Assembly (NCBI GenBank): GCA_040766885.1
Contig: JAXGPP010000019.1
Coordinates: 62,001-126,000 of the forward strand
DNA length: 64,000 bases
Reading direction: 5' to 3'
DNA from: JAXGPP01 sp040766885
GTDB lineage: Bacteria; Planctomycetota; Planctomycetia; Pirellulales; Thermoguttaceae
Position numbers and translations under genes: made by a program. Positions 26,651-37,443 of this stretch are shown piece after piece. The notes under the pieces were generated by a model that was given only the letters and a program-made list of their open reading frames with translations, was not told where the DNA came from and did no database searches. Each line of letters starts with the position of its first letter. The first letter of the stretch is position 1.

Positions 26651-27639
26651 CGCATCGCTCCAAGGATTCGCTGCACCGCATCGGCGAACTGCATTCCCGC
26701 CCGTTCCACTGCGGCATAGAAACCGGCATCGGGCGACAGGCACGGGTTGGCATTGACCTCCAGAATCCACGGCTGGCCACCGCCGTCCACCCGGAAATCG
26801 ACTCTCGCATAGCCCTTCAGGCCCAAGGTTCGCCACGCCTCACCCGCCAGTTCGCCGAGCCGCTTCACAAGCGTTCGATCCTCGGAAGGGAAGTCGAACG
26901 TGCGCGGCGTGTTCTGGTATTCGAACGAGTCGGGCTCCCACTTCGCCCGCTCATCGACCAGGCGTGGTTTATCCTGGGGGAAGGCAGAGAAATCGATCTC
27001 CGCCGGCGGAAGGACTTCCGGGCCGTTTTCGCCTTCCAGGATTGAAAGGTTGAATTCGCGGCCGTCGATGTAACGTTCGGCGAAGCACACCCCGCCAAGA
27101 CGGCGCGACATGTCGATCAGCCTCGCGCCGATGCCGGACAGGCTCGCCCCTGTCACCAATGCCCCAGAGTCGAGGCCGAACGACGCGTGTTGCCATGCCG
27201 ACTTGATGATGAACGTGCCGGCAGCCGTCGCAGACAGATCCGCGCCGGCTATCCGGCAGTCGTCGAGCGTCAACCAGTCGGGAGTCGGAAGGCTCGCTTC
27301 GCGAAGACGTTGCTTGGCCGCCACCTTATCGCCCGCAAGGAGCAGTGCTTCCGTCGGCGACCCAGTATAGGCGATTCCGAGCACGTCCAGAATGGCCGTC
27401 GGGAGAAAACTCAATCGGTCATAGCCATCCAGCGATTCGACAAGATTAAAGACCGCATCAGGCCGCGAGTCCAGAAGCGGATCGCGAAGGTGGCCCAGAT
27501 CGAGTGTGACTGGCAGGGTTTCCGGCGCATGTCCCAACGCTCGAAGGGCCTGATCGACCGCCTCGACCTGGACGAGCACGTCGCGGTCGGCGGCCGGTGC
27601 GTCGGCGGCCACCGCATTGTGGAGGATTGCGATCCGCAT
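26647..27639 (-). CDS. D-Ala-D-Ala-ligase-like ATP-grasp protein (second of a pair)
   Basis: A 330-residue protein starting MRIAILHNAV one base after the stop of the preceding ATP-grasp gene. It has the Ddl-type N-terminal stretch DAVFNLVESLDGYDRLSFLPTAILDVLGIAYTGS, the central ATP-binding part (TFIIKSAWQHASFG), and the metal-binding C-terminal motif YARVDFRVDGGGQPWILEVNANPCLSPDAGF. ATP-grasp ligases activate a carboxylate as acyl phosphate and join it to an amine. It is too divergent, and wrongly placed, to be the cell-wall Ddl. It most likely forms an amide or peptide bond in the pathway encoded by this operon. Confidence 0.85.
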   Translation of the reverse strand: MRIAILHNAVAADAPAADRDVLVQVEAVDQALRALGHAPETLPVTLDLGHLRDPLLDSRPDAVFNLVESLDGYDRLSFLPTAILDVLGIAYTGSPTEALLLAGDKVAAKQRLREASLPTPDWLTLDDCRIAGADLSATAAGTFIIKSAWQHASFGLDSGALVTGASLSGIGARLIDMSRRLGGVCFAERYIDGREFNLSILEGENGPEVLPPAEIDFSAFPQDKPRLVDERAKWEPDSFEYQNTPRTFDFPSEDRTLVKRLGELAGEAWRTLGLKGYARVDFRVDGGGQPWILEVNANPCLSPDAGFYAAVERAGMQFADAVQRILGAMR

Positions 27640-27640
27640 C

Positions 27641-28654
27641 TTAATGCGATCCCCGGCGAGACTCGCCTGCAGCGACCATCCGGATGGCGGCAGAGGCGAC
27701 GATCTCCTCAATCAACTTGACGTACGGCATGCCGATCGCCGTGCAGAGCATCGGCAGGTCGGAGTGCTCCGGGTGAAGACCGGCCAAAGCATTGACCTCC
27801 ATGAATTGGGGTCTTCCGGCGCCGTCGGAGCGGAGGTCGATCCGGCCGGCGTCGCGGCAGCCGAGTGCCCGCCAGGCCGACAGGGCGATGGCCTCGGCCT
27901 CGCAGACTTCCGCATCTTCGTCGGGTCGGACCAGCCGGTACTCGACAAGTTCCTCGCAGCGTTCCTTGTTGACGTACGAATAGACGCCGGGCTCCGCGTC
28001 TTGGCGAAGGACCACCTCGAGCGTGCCGAGCACACGGGCTGCGTCGCCCGTCCCCACGAGTCCTGTGGTGAATTCCCGACCGGGAAGGTACGTCTCCAGG
28101 ATGACGCCGTCGGAGAACCGGACCAGGAGTTCCTCGCACACCGGTCCGAGCAATCCTGGATCGGTGATCTTCGAGGCCGGTGAGACCCCTTTCCCGGTCC
28201 CCTCGGCCACTGGCTTCGCGAACACCGGCATCGGCAACGAGGCGCGGTTCAGGTCACCCCGTTTGCGCACGACGCAGAAATTGGCCGTCGGAATGCCGGT
28301 CGACCGCACCACCAGCTTACTCAGGCTCTTGTCGAGCGTCACGGCGGTGACCAACGGGTCCGAAAACGTGTAAGGGATCGCGTACACGTCGAGGATTGCC
28401 GGAACCTGCGACTCGCGAGCCGCGCCGCGAAGTCCCTCGGCGATGTTGAACACAAGATCCCAGCTCGCGCCGGCGGCCAGCCGTTCGACCAGCCGCCATG
28501 CGTTCCCGATGCGGTCGGTCTCGTGTCCCAAATCACGGAGCGCGCTGTCAATCGCGTCGATGGTGTCCGGCCGATCGAATTCGGCTGTCTCCTCTTCGCT
28601 ATAGCCGGCGGCCAGGTATTCCGACCGCAGGTCGTAGGTCAAACCGACACGCAT
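27641..28654 (-). CDS. D-Ala-D-Ala-ligase-like ATP-grasp protein (first of a pair)
   Basis: A 337-residue protein starting MRVGLTYDLRSEYLAAGYS. It carries DLVFNIAEGLRGAARESQVPAILDVYAIPYTFSDP, then LDKSLSKLVVRSTGIPT, the glycine-rich loop FAKPVAEGTGKGV and the metal site RIDLRSDGAGRPQFMEVNALAGLHPEHSDLP. The architecture matches the Ddl branch of ATP-grasp enzymes. Its start overlaps the YkgJ-like gene by 16 bp, and the second ligase starts one base after its stop. Two distinct ligases in tandem suggest two successive couplings or a heteromeric enzyme. Substrates cannot be read from sequence. Confidence 0.86.
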   Translation of the reverse strand: MRVGLTYDLRSEYLAAGYSEEETAEFDRPDTIDAIDSALRDLGHETDRIGNAWRLVERLAAGASWDLVFNIAEGLRGAARESQVPAILDVYAIPYTFSDPLVTAVTLDKSLSKLVVRSTGIPTANFCVVRKRGDLNRASLPMPVFAKPVAEGTGKGVSPASKITDPGLLGPVCEELLVRFSDGVILETYLPGREFTTGLVGTGDAARVLGTLEVVLRQDAEPGVYSYVNKERCEELVEYRLVRPDEDAEVCEAEAIALSAWRALGCRDAGRIDLRSDGAGRPQFMEVNALAGLHPEHSDLPMLCTAIGMPYVKLIEEIVASAAIRMVAAGESRRGSH

Positions 28655-29142
28655 GTGAGTTGTTTCTCCCGCTGGAGTTCGCGGTAGAGCTGGCCGTGCC
28701 AGCGCTTGGCCTGCTCCAGGTTCATATCCAGGGCCTCGATCAGGGTCTGTCCGATCGGCAACAGTTGGGTTGGACAGTTGTGCGAGAGCTCGGCGAGGAT
28801 GCCATCCTGGTTGTATTCATAAGGGTAAAGGCGGCAAACCAGCGGGCGTACCTCCAGGGGCAGAATACAGCCACAGGGGCCAAGAAACGTACAGTCCCTG
28901 TTGGCCAGTCGCCGCAACACGCGGCGGCTGCCATCGGGTTGAAAGGCTGCCTCCTGCCACGGAGGGTCGTCCTTCTGGTCGAGGTAGGCCGGATCGTCCG
29001 GCACCCGAAATTCATAGAAGCCCTCACCGCCAATGTGGTCGTGGATTCGGCCAACGTCGCCCAGGGTCACATAGATCTCGCATTTCTGGCAACACGTCTT
29101 GCCCTGGCGCGCACAACGCACGCAGATCGATTCTCCGTCCAT
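28639..29142 (-). CDS. YkgJ-like cysteine-cluster protein
   Basis: A 167-residue protein with C7, C10, C17, C18 and C21 near the N-terminus (CxxC then CCxxC) and more cysteines at CTFLGPCGCILPLEVRPLVCRLYP. This is the CxxCxxxxCC pattern of the YkgJ / Fe-or-Zn-chelating family. It probably binds a metal or iron-sulfur centre and could be an enzyme or metal donor. It heads the operon and overlaps the first ATP-grasp gene by 16 bp. Such proteins are scattered through bacteria with unclear function; membership in a ligase operon is the clue here. Confidence 0.82.
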   Translation of the reverse strand: MDGESICVRCARQGKTCCQKCEIYVTLGDVGRIHDHIGGEGFYEFRVPDDPAYLDQKDDPPWQEAAFQPDGSRRVLRRLANRDCTFLGPCGCILPLEVRPLVCRLYPYEYNQDGILAELSHNCPTQLLPIGQTLIEALDMNLEQAKRWHGQLYRELQREKQLTCVSV

Positions 29143-29450
29143 GAATGTCTTTCTTCCACTGGATCATGCCAAGAATCAAACATTTTTGGATTCGCGCCCG
29201 GGCAGTCCGGGAGCTATCTGGCTTGCCAGAAGCGCGGACACCGGGCGGGATAGCCGCTGTCGACTTGAGCCTGGGGAGGCATTAGAACGTCTGACGAAGT
29301 ACCAGGCGGCCTGCACCTGGTACTCCGTTGACTTTGACAGGCCGCAGCAAGCCGGAACCGGCTCAGAATACCGGTTCCTGGCAGGCCTCAGCCCGAGGCA
29401 TCGGCAGGTCTTCCGACAGCTTCAAAGACTGGGTTCTGTCCCGGGGCCAA
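29143..29450. other. 308-bp spacer between kamA and the YkgJ/ATP-grasp operon with two hairpins
   Basis: Two perfect 8-bp inverted repeats, each with a 9-nt loop, lie within 80 bp: GGAACCGG/CCGGTTCC (29354-29378) and GTACCAGG/CCTGGTAC (29299-29323). Read on the minus strand they come just after the kamA stop. Neither has a T tract, so they may end kamA transcription weakly or let read-through into the operon. The remaining part should hold the operon promoter, which I could not identify. Confidence 0.5.
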
Positions 29451-30761
<1,311 letters not shown>

Positions 30762-31459
30762 TTCGAACTCCCTGCAAAAGACTGCGAACGGACGGCTGCC
30801 CCGCAAGGCCCTCGGTGGGCCAGGAAAGCGGTGGGCCGTTGATTCAAGGTGGCCTGCAAGAGGGCGCAGCGTAGCTGGCTTAGAGGACGAACCGGCAGGT
30901 GCCGTCCGGCCGCGCCCGCAGGATGCCCCGCGGAAACCGTGGCGCCACACGAGACAATCTGGCCGGAAGATCGGGGCGAGATCACGCTAGAAGTCGCTTC
31001 TGGATCCATCGCAGCAAACGGAAGATCAGCTTGCCGTACCAGACACGATAGCGAACCGCAACTGCGGCCCTCCAGGTCGTGGAAGTGATCTCCGGCATTG
31101 GCCGCCAGCCGAGCGAGAGAACCGTGTTGGTTCACGTCTGGTCCTAAACCGCTCGCTTTGCTAGCTGCCTCCTGTTAACTGAATTGTTTTACCGGCAACT
31201 TCCCACTTAGACAAGGCGCACTCTGAGAAAATTCCACTCAAAATGAAAAACTCACCGCCTCGCGGCAATCCGCCCGGCCGACTTCCTCCCTCGTCACTGA
31301 ATCGCGCGGCGCCAGACGTGGCGGTCGACAACGTTCCTGCGCGCAGGCCAGTGCCGATTGACACCTTGCATGCCCAGTAAGAAATCGGCCGACTTTGCGG
31401 CCGAGTAAAAAGAATCCGCGCCAGTGGCGGAAAGTCAGCGACCGATTCCGATCAACAGA
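30762..31459. other. 698-bp spacer between kamA and ymdB, no gene seen
   Basis: The reading frames here look non-coding. A terminator for the ymdB-rny unit is at 31385-31404. The AT-rich stretch around 31160-31260 is the most likely place for the kamA promoter, but no convincing hexamer pair was found. Confidence 0.45.
31385..31404 (-). terminator. Probable terminator of the rny-ymdB transcript
   Basis: TCGGCCG and CGGCCGA form a 7-bp GC stem with a 6-nt loop. On the minus strand the hairpin is followed by TTTCTTACT. It lies about 55 bp after the ymdB stop. Confidence 0.6.
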
Positions 31460-32284
31460 TCAAGATCGGTCGCACCGGGCGAGCGCTGCCAGCCGGTCGG
31501 CCGACTTCTGGTCGACTACGATCCGCCGGATGCTCGTGGCACGTCCTGTGTGCGGATCGGCCTCGACGATCGCTCCATTGATCCGGACATCGCCCGTGGC
31601 GACCTCGAAATGGGTCGGGCGGAAGGTCCGCATCGTCTCCAGGACCCGGTCGATTCGCCGGCCAAGAATGCTCTCATGCGGTCCGGTCATCCCCACATCG
31701 CTCTGATAGGCTGTTCCACCCGGCAGGATGCATTCGTCAGCCGTCGGAACATGAGTGTGGGTTCCCAGAACCGCCGTGACGCGGCCGTCGAGGTACCGCC
31801 CAAGGGCCTGCTTGTCGCTCGTTGCCTCGGCGTGCAGATCGACAAAAACGAGTTTCACCTCCGGCGGCAGCCGGCCCAGGACCCGGTCCACCGCGGCAAA
31901 CGGGCAGTCGACCGGCGGCATGAATACCCTGCCGAGCAGATTGATCACCGCCACTCGAACCCCTTGGGCAGTCGGTACGATCGTGTGGTCGCGGCCGGGG
32001 GCAGGTTCCGGGTAATTGGCCGGCTTGACAATCCGCGACTCAGTCTCGAGCACCGAAAAGATCTCGCGGCGCCGGTAAACGTGGTCGCCCAGGGTGACGC
32101 AGTCGACGCCGCCTGCGATGAGTTCGCGGTAGATCTCGGGGGTGAGGCCCGATCCTCCGGCCGCGTTTTCCGCGTTGGCGATCACGAAGTCCAGTTGTTC
32201 CTCGATCCGCAGGCCAGGCATGGCGCGGACGACGATCTGCCGACCGGGTTTGCCCACGATGTCGCCGATTAACAGGACTCGCAC
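31460..32284 (-). CDS. ymdB: YmdB-type metallophosphoesterase (2',3'-cyclic-nucleotide phosphodiesterase)
   Basis: A 274-residue protein starting at GTG (VRVLLIGDIVGKPGR); upstream frame sequence is not family-like. It is the TIGR00282 family, a dinuclear-metal phosphodiesterase that in Bacillus affects RNA decay and developmental choice. Metal-ligand motifs are IGDIVGKPGR, NAENAAGG, and ATVLGTHTHVPTADE in the C-terminal half. The family motif GNH appears here as LGDHVY, with Asp for Asn, so metal binding may differ. It lies 76 bp downstream of rny on the same strand, the conserved rny-ymdB pairing. Confidence 0.88.
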   Translation of the reverse strand: MRVLLIGDIVGKPGRQIVVRAMPGLRIEEQLDFVIANAENAAGGSGLTPEIYRELIAGGVDCVTLGDHVYRRREIFSVLETESRIVKPANYPEPAPGRDHTIVPTAQGVRVAVINLLGRVFMPPVDCPFAAVDRVLGRLPPEVKLVFVDLHAEATSDKQALGRYLDGRVTAVLGTHTHVPTADECILPGGTAYQSDVGMTGPHESILGRRIDRVLETMRTFRPTHFEVATGDVRINGAIVEADPHTGRATSIRRIVVDQKSADRLAALARCDRS

Positions 32285-32360
32285 GAGATACGCGTCGGGG
32301 TTGATGGTTCGTGATTTTCGATGGACGTGTTTTCGGCAGTCCCGCCTGCCCGGATGCACT

Positions 32361-33944
32361 CTACCGGGCGACCTCGGTATAGCGTGACTCGCGGAGCACG
32401 GTGACTTTGATCTCACCCGGATAGGTGAGGCGTTCCTCGAAGGCCTTGGCGATGTCACGGCAGATCTTCGCTGCCGCCACATCGTTGACCTCCCTCGAAT
32501 TGACGATGACCCGGAGTTCCCGTCCCGCCTGGATGGCATACGCCTGGTCGACACCGGGAAACTCGGTGGCGATAGACTCCAGTTCCTCCATCCGCTTGAT
32601 GTACCGTTCCAGGGTTTCGCGGCGGGCGCCCGGCCGCGATGCGCTGCACGCATCGGCCGTGGCGACAATTACGGTGAATGGGTTCTCGGTATTGACGTTA
32701 TCGTGATGGGCAGCCGCCGCATGGACAACTTCGGCCGGCTCGCCGTAGCGTTTGAGCAACTCGGCGCCGATCTTGGGGTGCCCTCCTTCCGCTTCGTGAT
32801 CGGCGGCCTTGCCGATATCGTGCAACAGCCCGCAACGTCTGGCCATCAGCCCGTCATACCCCATCTCCTCGGCCAGCATACCGGCCACGAAGGCCACTTC
32901 AACCGAGTGCCGCAGCACGTTCTGGCTATAGCTGGTACGGAACTGCAGCCGGCCGAGCAGGTGGATCAGCCGCTCGTGAAGCCCGTGAACGTCGACTTCC
33001 TGGCAAGCCGACTCCCCCGCCTTCTGCACGAGTCGCTCCATCTCGCGCTGTGTCTCGCCCACCACCTCCTCGATCCGGGAGGGATGGATGCGGCCGTCGG
33101 CGATGAGCTTCTGCAGCGACACCCGGGCGACCTCCCGGCGGATCATGTCGAACGCACTGACAATGACCACGCCGGGCGTGTCGTCGATGATCACGTCGAC
33201 CCCGGTGGCCTTTTCAAACGCGCGGATATTCCTCCCTTCGCGGCCGATAATGCGGCCTTTCATCTCGTCGCTCGGAATGTCGACCGTGCTGGTCGTCGTT
33301 TCCGCGGTGTGGCTGGCGGCGTAGCGGTGCAGCGAGGTCAGAAGCGCCTCCTTGGCCTTCTGATCGCATGTCTCCGACAGCATGCGCTCGTGGCGGAGGA
33401 TGACCGCCCCAGTCTCCTGCTGAAGCTGTGTCTCCAGTATCTCCAGCAGCTTCTTGGTGGCTTCCTCGCGATTCAGGCCGCTCAATTCGTGCAGCGTTTG
33501 CCGCTGCATGTCCAGCAGGCGTCCGAGTTCCTCGCGGCGGCGGTTGGCGTCCTGGATCTTCTCGGTAAGCTTTCGTTGCGTCCCTTCGACGATCTTCTCC
33601 TGTTTCCGAAGCTGTTCGCACTGCTGGTCGAGGGCATCCTGCCGGCGGTCCAGCAGGCGGTCCCGCTCGTGGAGCTCCTCGCGAATCTGGCGAAGTTCCT
33701 TTTCGCCGTCCGCTTTGTACTGGATGGCTAGTTCCTTGAGCTCCAACTCAACCACTCGGCGGTGGTTTTCGGCTTCCTGCTCCGCACGGTGCAGGATTTG
33801 CTGGGCTTCTGCTTGCGCATCGCGGCGGCGGAGGTGATCGACCAGCTTGACCAGCCCAAAGGTCAAGCCGGCCACCGCCGCGCAAAGCAAGAGAATCAGG
33901 GCGACATCGAGCACGACTGAGTCCTCACAGGCATCAGTCGGCAC
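32361..33944 (-). CDS. rny: Ribonuclease Y
   Basis: A 527-residue membrane-anchored endoribonuclease that starts mRNA decay. It has one N-terminal membrane helix (about 11-34), a long coiled coil (about 38-200, rich in Glu, Arg and Gln), a KH RNA-binding domain (MKGRIIGREGRNIRAFEKATGVD, about 230-290), and an HD domain with LLHDIGKAADHE. The C-terminal part ends in EIKVTVLRESRYTEVAR. All parts expected of the family are present at normal length. A GTG at 33914 would trim the first 10 residues and is a plausible alternative start. It is co-directional with ymdB. Confidence 0.95.
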   Translation of the reverse strand: MPTDACEDSVVLDVALILLLCAAVAGLTFGLVKLVDHLRRRDAQAEAQQILHRAEQEAENHRRVVELELKELAIQYKADGEKELRQIREELHERDRLLDRRQDALDQQCEQLRKQEKIVEGTQRKLTEKIQDANRRREELGRLLDMQRQTLHELSGLNREEATKKLLEILETQLQQETGAVILRHERMLSETCDQKAKEALLTSLHRYAASHTAETTTSTVDIPSDEMKGRIIGREGRNIRAFEKATGVDVIIDDTPGVVIVSAFDMIRREVARVSLQKLIADGRIHPSRIEEVVGETQREMERLVQKAGESACQEVDVHGLHERLIHLLGRLQFRTSYSQNVLRHSVEVAFVAGMLAEEMGYDGLMARRCGLLHDIGKAADHEAEGGHPKIGAELLKRYGEPAEVVHAAAAHHDNVNTENPFTVIVATADACSASRPGARRETLERYIKRMEELESIATEFPGVDQAYAIQAGRELRVIVNSREVNDVAAAKICRDIAKAFEERLTYPGEIKVTVLRESRYTEVAR

Positions 33945-34809
33945 AAACGCTCGGCGACCGCGTGCCGAGCGGCGCTGCGCGCGGCTCGGAAGCGGGACCT
34001 GAGGAGCGGCGAGGGACCTCGTCGCGGACGGCGATCTACCCTCCGCGGCGCAAGGCGCGGCTTACCGAAGGACTGTCGGGTCGAGTGAGGGAAATCGTAC
34101 GGTCAGCCTGGATGAGGTGCTGCCGGTCCCGCCCGCCCGTTGAGGCGGCAACGGGAGCGACCGCCAACACACCGGGCGGCCCACTCCACCTTGCCCGTTC
34201 GAGGTCAACAGAGGTCCAGCCGGCGAGGCAACGAAGCAGTCTCTGGCCGCCACGGTATACGAGGGCCCATTCCCCCTCGCACCACCCTGCCGCGCACCCG
34301 ATTGCCTTATCGAGGCTACCTCGAATTCGCGACAGAACCCATTGAAAAAGGATCAGCAGCCAACTCATTCTTGAACCGCTTCGCTTACCGCCGTGTGATT
34401 CTTGTTGCCAGATGCTCGAAACCTGGTACAGATCCGATCGTAGTTGCGCTTGCAATGGCCCTCGACCGATACCCAAAGGGATCGCCGGAGAGGCTTGTAA
34501 CCGACTCGTTACAATCTGATACTAAATTTGCCGCAATTCGCCCGCGCTGGCCAAGTACCGCCTCGGTCACAGTAACCTGCGGCGGGACGGGCGTAACCAG
34601 ACTGCGGCGAATCACTGACCCCATCTTAATACCCGTCAGGATCTGTTGCAACCGGAGGTCGGGTCGCTGCTACCGAGATAAATGCGGCTCCGGGTGGGGT
34701 TTAGGGCAACTGGACTGTAAAGCAATGCCGTCTGGGATGAGTATTCCTGCCGTTTGGGGCCACTCTCGGGGCGACCCGGCTGGTCCGGGCCGAGTAAAGG
34801 CAAGGGGCG
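33945..34809. other. 865-bp divergent spacer between rny and tilS, no gene recognised
   Basis: Frames on both strands give low-complexity or Arg-rich proteins with no fold, so I treat it as non-coding. Around 34495-34523, TTGTAA and GATACT are 17 bp apart on the plus strand, a weak promoter candidate about 290 bp before tilS. I looked for RNase P, tmRNA, SRP and 6S signatures and found none. Confidence 0.4.
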
Positions 34810-35808
34810 ATGGCCTTGCATCCTCTTGAAACGAAGTTGGCCGAGTCGTGGCCGCCCGAGTCGTGGCAGGACGTTACCGTCCTTGTGGCGGTGTCTGGCG
34901 GGGCCGATAGCGTGGCGCTGGTTCGGGCGATGAACGCTTTGAAGACCGGCGGCGCCGGGCGCCTCTGGCTCGCCCACCTGGACCATCAGCTTCGCGGACA
35001 GGAGTCAACCGACGACGCGGAGTTCGTCAGCCGTCTGGCAGACGATATCGGCTTGGGTTGCGAAGTTGGGCGTCTAGCTGCGGGGGATCTCCCGGCTGCT
35101 GCCGGCAAGGGCATTGAAGCGGCAGCCCGGCGTGCCCGCTACCGCTTCCTGCGCCGCGCCGCCGAACGCTTGGGTGCACGGTATGTGGTCACGGCCCACA
35201 ACGCCGACGACCAGGCTGAGACGATCCTCCACCGCATCCTTCGCGGTACCGGCATTCGAGGTCTGGCGGGAATGCCGCGTGTGCGGCCGCTGGGTGACTC
35301 GATGGTCCTGATCAGGCCCCTGCTCGACGTTCGGCACGCCGAACTGTTGGCGTACCTCGGCGACCTGGGACAGGCCTACCGGATCGATGCCACCAACGCC
35401 GATACCCGTTTCACCCGCAATCGGATCCGCCATCAGTCCTTGCCCCGGCTGGCGCGAGATTTCAATCCCGATGTCGTCGGGGCACTATTGCGGTTGGGGC
35501 GACTGGCGGGCGAAGTTCAAGGCGTCGTCGACTGCCTCGTCGGCCAGTTGCTCGATCGCTGCGTGATTGAAGAAGCGCTTGGCAGCGTCATCATCGACTC
35601 CAGTGCGATGACCGATCAGCCGCGCTATCTGCGGCGCGAGTTCATCGTGGCCGTCTGGCAGCGGCAGGGATGGCCCATGCAGTCGATGGGCTTCGACGAA
35701 TGGGACGCACTGGCCGCCATGCTCGCCGGAGGAGGTGGCAGGCGATCGTTTCCCGGTCAGGTTGCCGCCGAATCGGCCGGCGATCTGCTCCGTCTCACCC
35801 GACAGTGA
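34810..35808 (+). CDS. tilS: tRNA(Ile)-lysidine synthetase
   Basis: A 332-residue enzyme that attaches lysine to C34 of the CAU-anticodon tRNA-Ile so that it reads AUA. It has the PP-loop SGGADS (29-34) in VLVAVSGGADSVAL, the family stretch ARYRFLRRAAERLGARYVVTAHNADDQAETILHRILRGTGIRGLAGM, and IDATNADTRFTRNRIRHQSLP. It is the short form: the TilS-specific C-terminal domains of the 430-residue E. coli enzyme are largely missing, which is usual in several phyla. It converges on the permease gene. Confidence 0.93.
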   Translation: MALHPLETKLAESWPPESWQDVTVLVAVSGGADSVALVRAMNALKTGGAGRLWLAHLDHQLRGQESTDDAEFVSRLADDIGLGCEVGRLAAGDLPAAAGKGIEAAARRARYRFLRRAAERLGARYVVTAHNADDQAETILHRILRGTGIRGLAGMPRVRPLGDSMVLIRPLLDVRHAELLAYLGDLGQAYRIDATNADTRFTRNRIRHQSLPRLARDFNPDVVGALLRLGRLAGEVQGVVDCLVGQLLDRCVIEEALGSVIIDSSAMTDQPRYLRREFIVAVWQRQGWPMQSMGFDEWDALAAMLAGGGGRRSFPGQVAAESAGDLLRLTRQ

Positions 35809-35880
35809 TCGGCCGGGCTGCTTGCCCGGCGTTCGATCCGCCATCCCGGCGCGTTTGCCCGTTTCGCTGAACAGGGTGCC

Positions 35881-35918
35881 AAAAGACCGGGCCCGGCGCG
35901 CCCTTTCGCGCCGGGCCC
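35881..35918 (-). terminator. Strong terminator of the permease gene
   Basis: GGGCCCGGCGCG (35889-35900) and CGCGCCGGGCCC (35907-35918) make a perfect 12-bp stem with a 6-nt loop. On the minus strand it is followed by GGTCTTTT. It lies about 40 bp after the permease stop, between convergent genes, and may also stop tilS transcripts. Confidence 0.8.
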
Positions 35919-35955
35919 AAGGATCTCTGGATTGAATCGCCTGGCCTGTTCGAGT

Positions 35956-37443
35956 TCAGGCGGCCGGTTGTTCGGCAACCGCCGGCATGGCCAGCACGCG
36001 AGTCGTCAGGCCAATCCGCGCCAGGAGCCAGTAAATCAGGAATCCGACAACGAACGCCGACAGCGGCGGCACCGGGACGACATCCTTCCAGGCCTCCAAG
36101 ACGGGGATGCTGCCGCCGATCATGCTGAACGCGCCCACGGTGAAGCCGACGAGCCAGGAGATCCAGCCAGCCGGATTGAAGCCGGCCCGCGGTCCCGGCC
36201 ATTTGTTGCCCGCCAGCAGGTAATCGGCAACCATCGCGCCGCAGATCGGGCCGAACGACGCGCCGATGATGTTGAACACTCCCGCGGCGTTGCCCGCTTT
36301 GCCGCTGGCCGCCAGGATGATGCTGAACAGCGTTCCGAGACCCACCGAGATGAACGGATTCACCTTGGGCAGCGTCGTCTTGAAGCTGTTGGCGGCGATG
36401 AACGCCGAGAAGCAGGCCGGCGGAAACGCGGCGATTGCCAGCAGGTACATGAAGATCGAGCTCACGGTGCCGCCCATGATGTTGTCCATCAGCGCCGTGG
36501 CCCGCAGCGCCGGTTCGGCGGCCGGCACCTTGCCCATTCCCCACGCTCCCGCGACGATCAACAGCGACAGGCCGCCCGCGAAAATCGTGGCCAGCGCGAT
36601 ACCGACCAGTCCGCCGAGCTGCACGTCGCGGCGGTCGCGATTGCCCATGCCGAAATCGGCGCCGGCGGCGCCGGCCGTAGCGAAGAATCCGATCACGTAG
36701 ATCAGCATTGCCGAGACCACGCCCCATTTGCTCAGCGGTTCAAAAGCGGAGAGGTTGCCCTTCTCGGCGATCGGAACCTGGGCGGTGGCCACCGTCGTCG
36801 TCGCGGCGTCAAAACTGCCCAGGCCGCTCACGGTGGCGAGGAATAGGATGATCAGGATCGCCAGCGGAATGAGCGGGAGGAAAGTGGCCACGGCCGCAAC
36901 ATACTTGATCCCTTTAAGGCCGAGGAATGCGGCAGCAATCGCCCAGACGGCTGCGACCACCACGTGCGGCGTGCTCAGCGGCTCGATTCCAAACGGCACC
37001 ACCAGCAACAGGCTGGAAAAGAAAGCGTTCACCCCCAGCCAGCCGAATTGCAGGAGGCCCATCAGGAAACCCGGCAGAAGAAAGCCGCCCAACACGCCGT
37101 AGGTCGAGGTGCCCACAATGTACAGCGGCAACCCGGTCTTCAGGCCCATCAAACCCGGCACCAGATAGTAGAAGAAGTGGCACAGCAGTGCGGCCGCCAC
37201 TAACCCCAGGAACGCCCATCCCAGGCCCTGCGACAGCGTGCCGCCTGCATATCGGCTGAAATCGCCCGCCGTGGCCGGATTGAGCGACTGCCAGATCGGG
37301 ATGTCTTGCCAGAACACAAACCAGAGCATGATTCCGGCGTACGTCTGCGCGGTGCTCTTGTACCACGCGATGCGATTCGTGGAAGGCACCGGCTGCGCCG
37401 ATGCGACATAGCCGGGTAGCTCGGAGGACATGGTGGACATCAT
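35956..37443 (-). CDS. NCS1-like (cytosine/purine-type) permease
   Basis: About 495 residues from the ATG at 37443 (a second ATG follows at once), with AGGAG upstream. About 12 hydrophobic segments are spread over the whole protein, starting near 35. IAWYKSTAQTYAGIMLWFVFWQDIP at the N-terminus and the Gly-rich helices (GTSTYGVLGGFLLPGFLMGLLQFGWLGVNAFF) fit the nucleobase:cation symporter-1 / cytosine permease type. The substrate may be a nucleobase, hydantoin or another small solute; the neighbours do not decide. A probable promoter lies at 37498-37525 and a strong terminator downstream, so it is a single-gene unit. Confidence 0.78.
   Translation of the reverse strand: MMSTMSSELPGYVASAQPVPSTNRIAWYKSTAQTYAGIMLWFVFWQDIPIWQSLNPATAGDFSRYAGGTLSQGLGWAFLGLVAAALLCHFFYYLVPGLMGLKTGLPLYIVGTSTYGVLGGFLLPGFLMGLLQFGWLGVNAFFSSLLLVVPFGIEPLSTPHVVVAAVWAIAAAFLGLKGIKYVAAVATFLPLIPLAILIILFLATVSGLGSFDAATTTVATAQVPIAEKGNLSAFEPLSKWGVVSAMLIYVIGFFATAGAAGADFGMGNRDRRDVQLGGLVGIALATIFAGGLSLLIVAGAWGMGKVPAAEPALRATALMDNIMGGTVSSIFMYLLAIAAFPPACFSAFIAANSFKTTLPKVNPFISVGLGTLFSIILAASGKAGNAAGVFNIIGASFGPICGAMVADYLLAGNKWPGPRAGFNPAGWISWLVGFTVGAFSMIGGSIPVLEAWKDVVPVPPLSAFVVGFLIYWLLARIGLTTRVLAMPAVAEQPAA

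Noticed and set aside
26647..28654. Assigning either ATP-grasp gene as the cell-wall ddl
   Set aside because: Both are divergent, occur as a pair in a non-cell-wall operon, and are coupled to an acetyltransferase. A normal Ddl is expected elsewhere.
33945..34809. RNase P RNA, tmRNA, SRP or 6S RNA in the large spacer
   Set aside because: None of their signature sequences were found on either strand.
34140..34829. 229-codon frame in the rny-tilS spacer
   Set aside because: Arg/Pro/Ser-rich without hydrophobic core or motif, overlaps the tilS start, and no ribosome site was seen.
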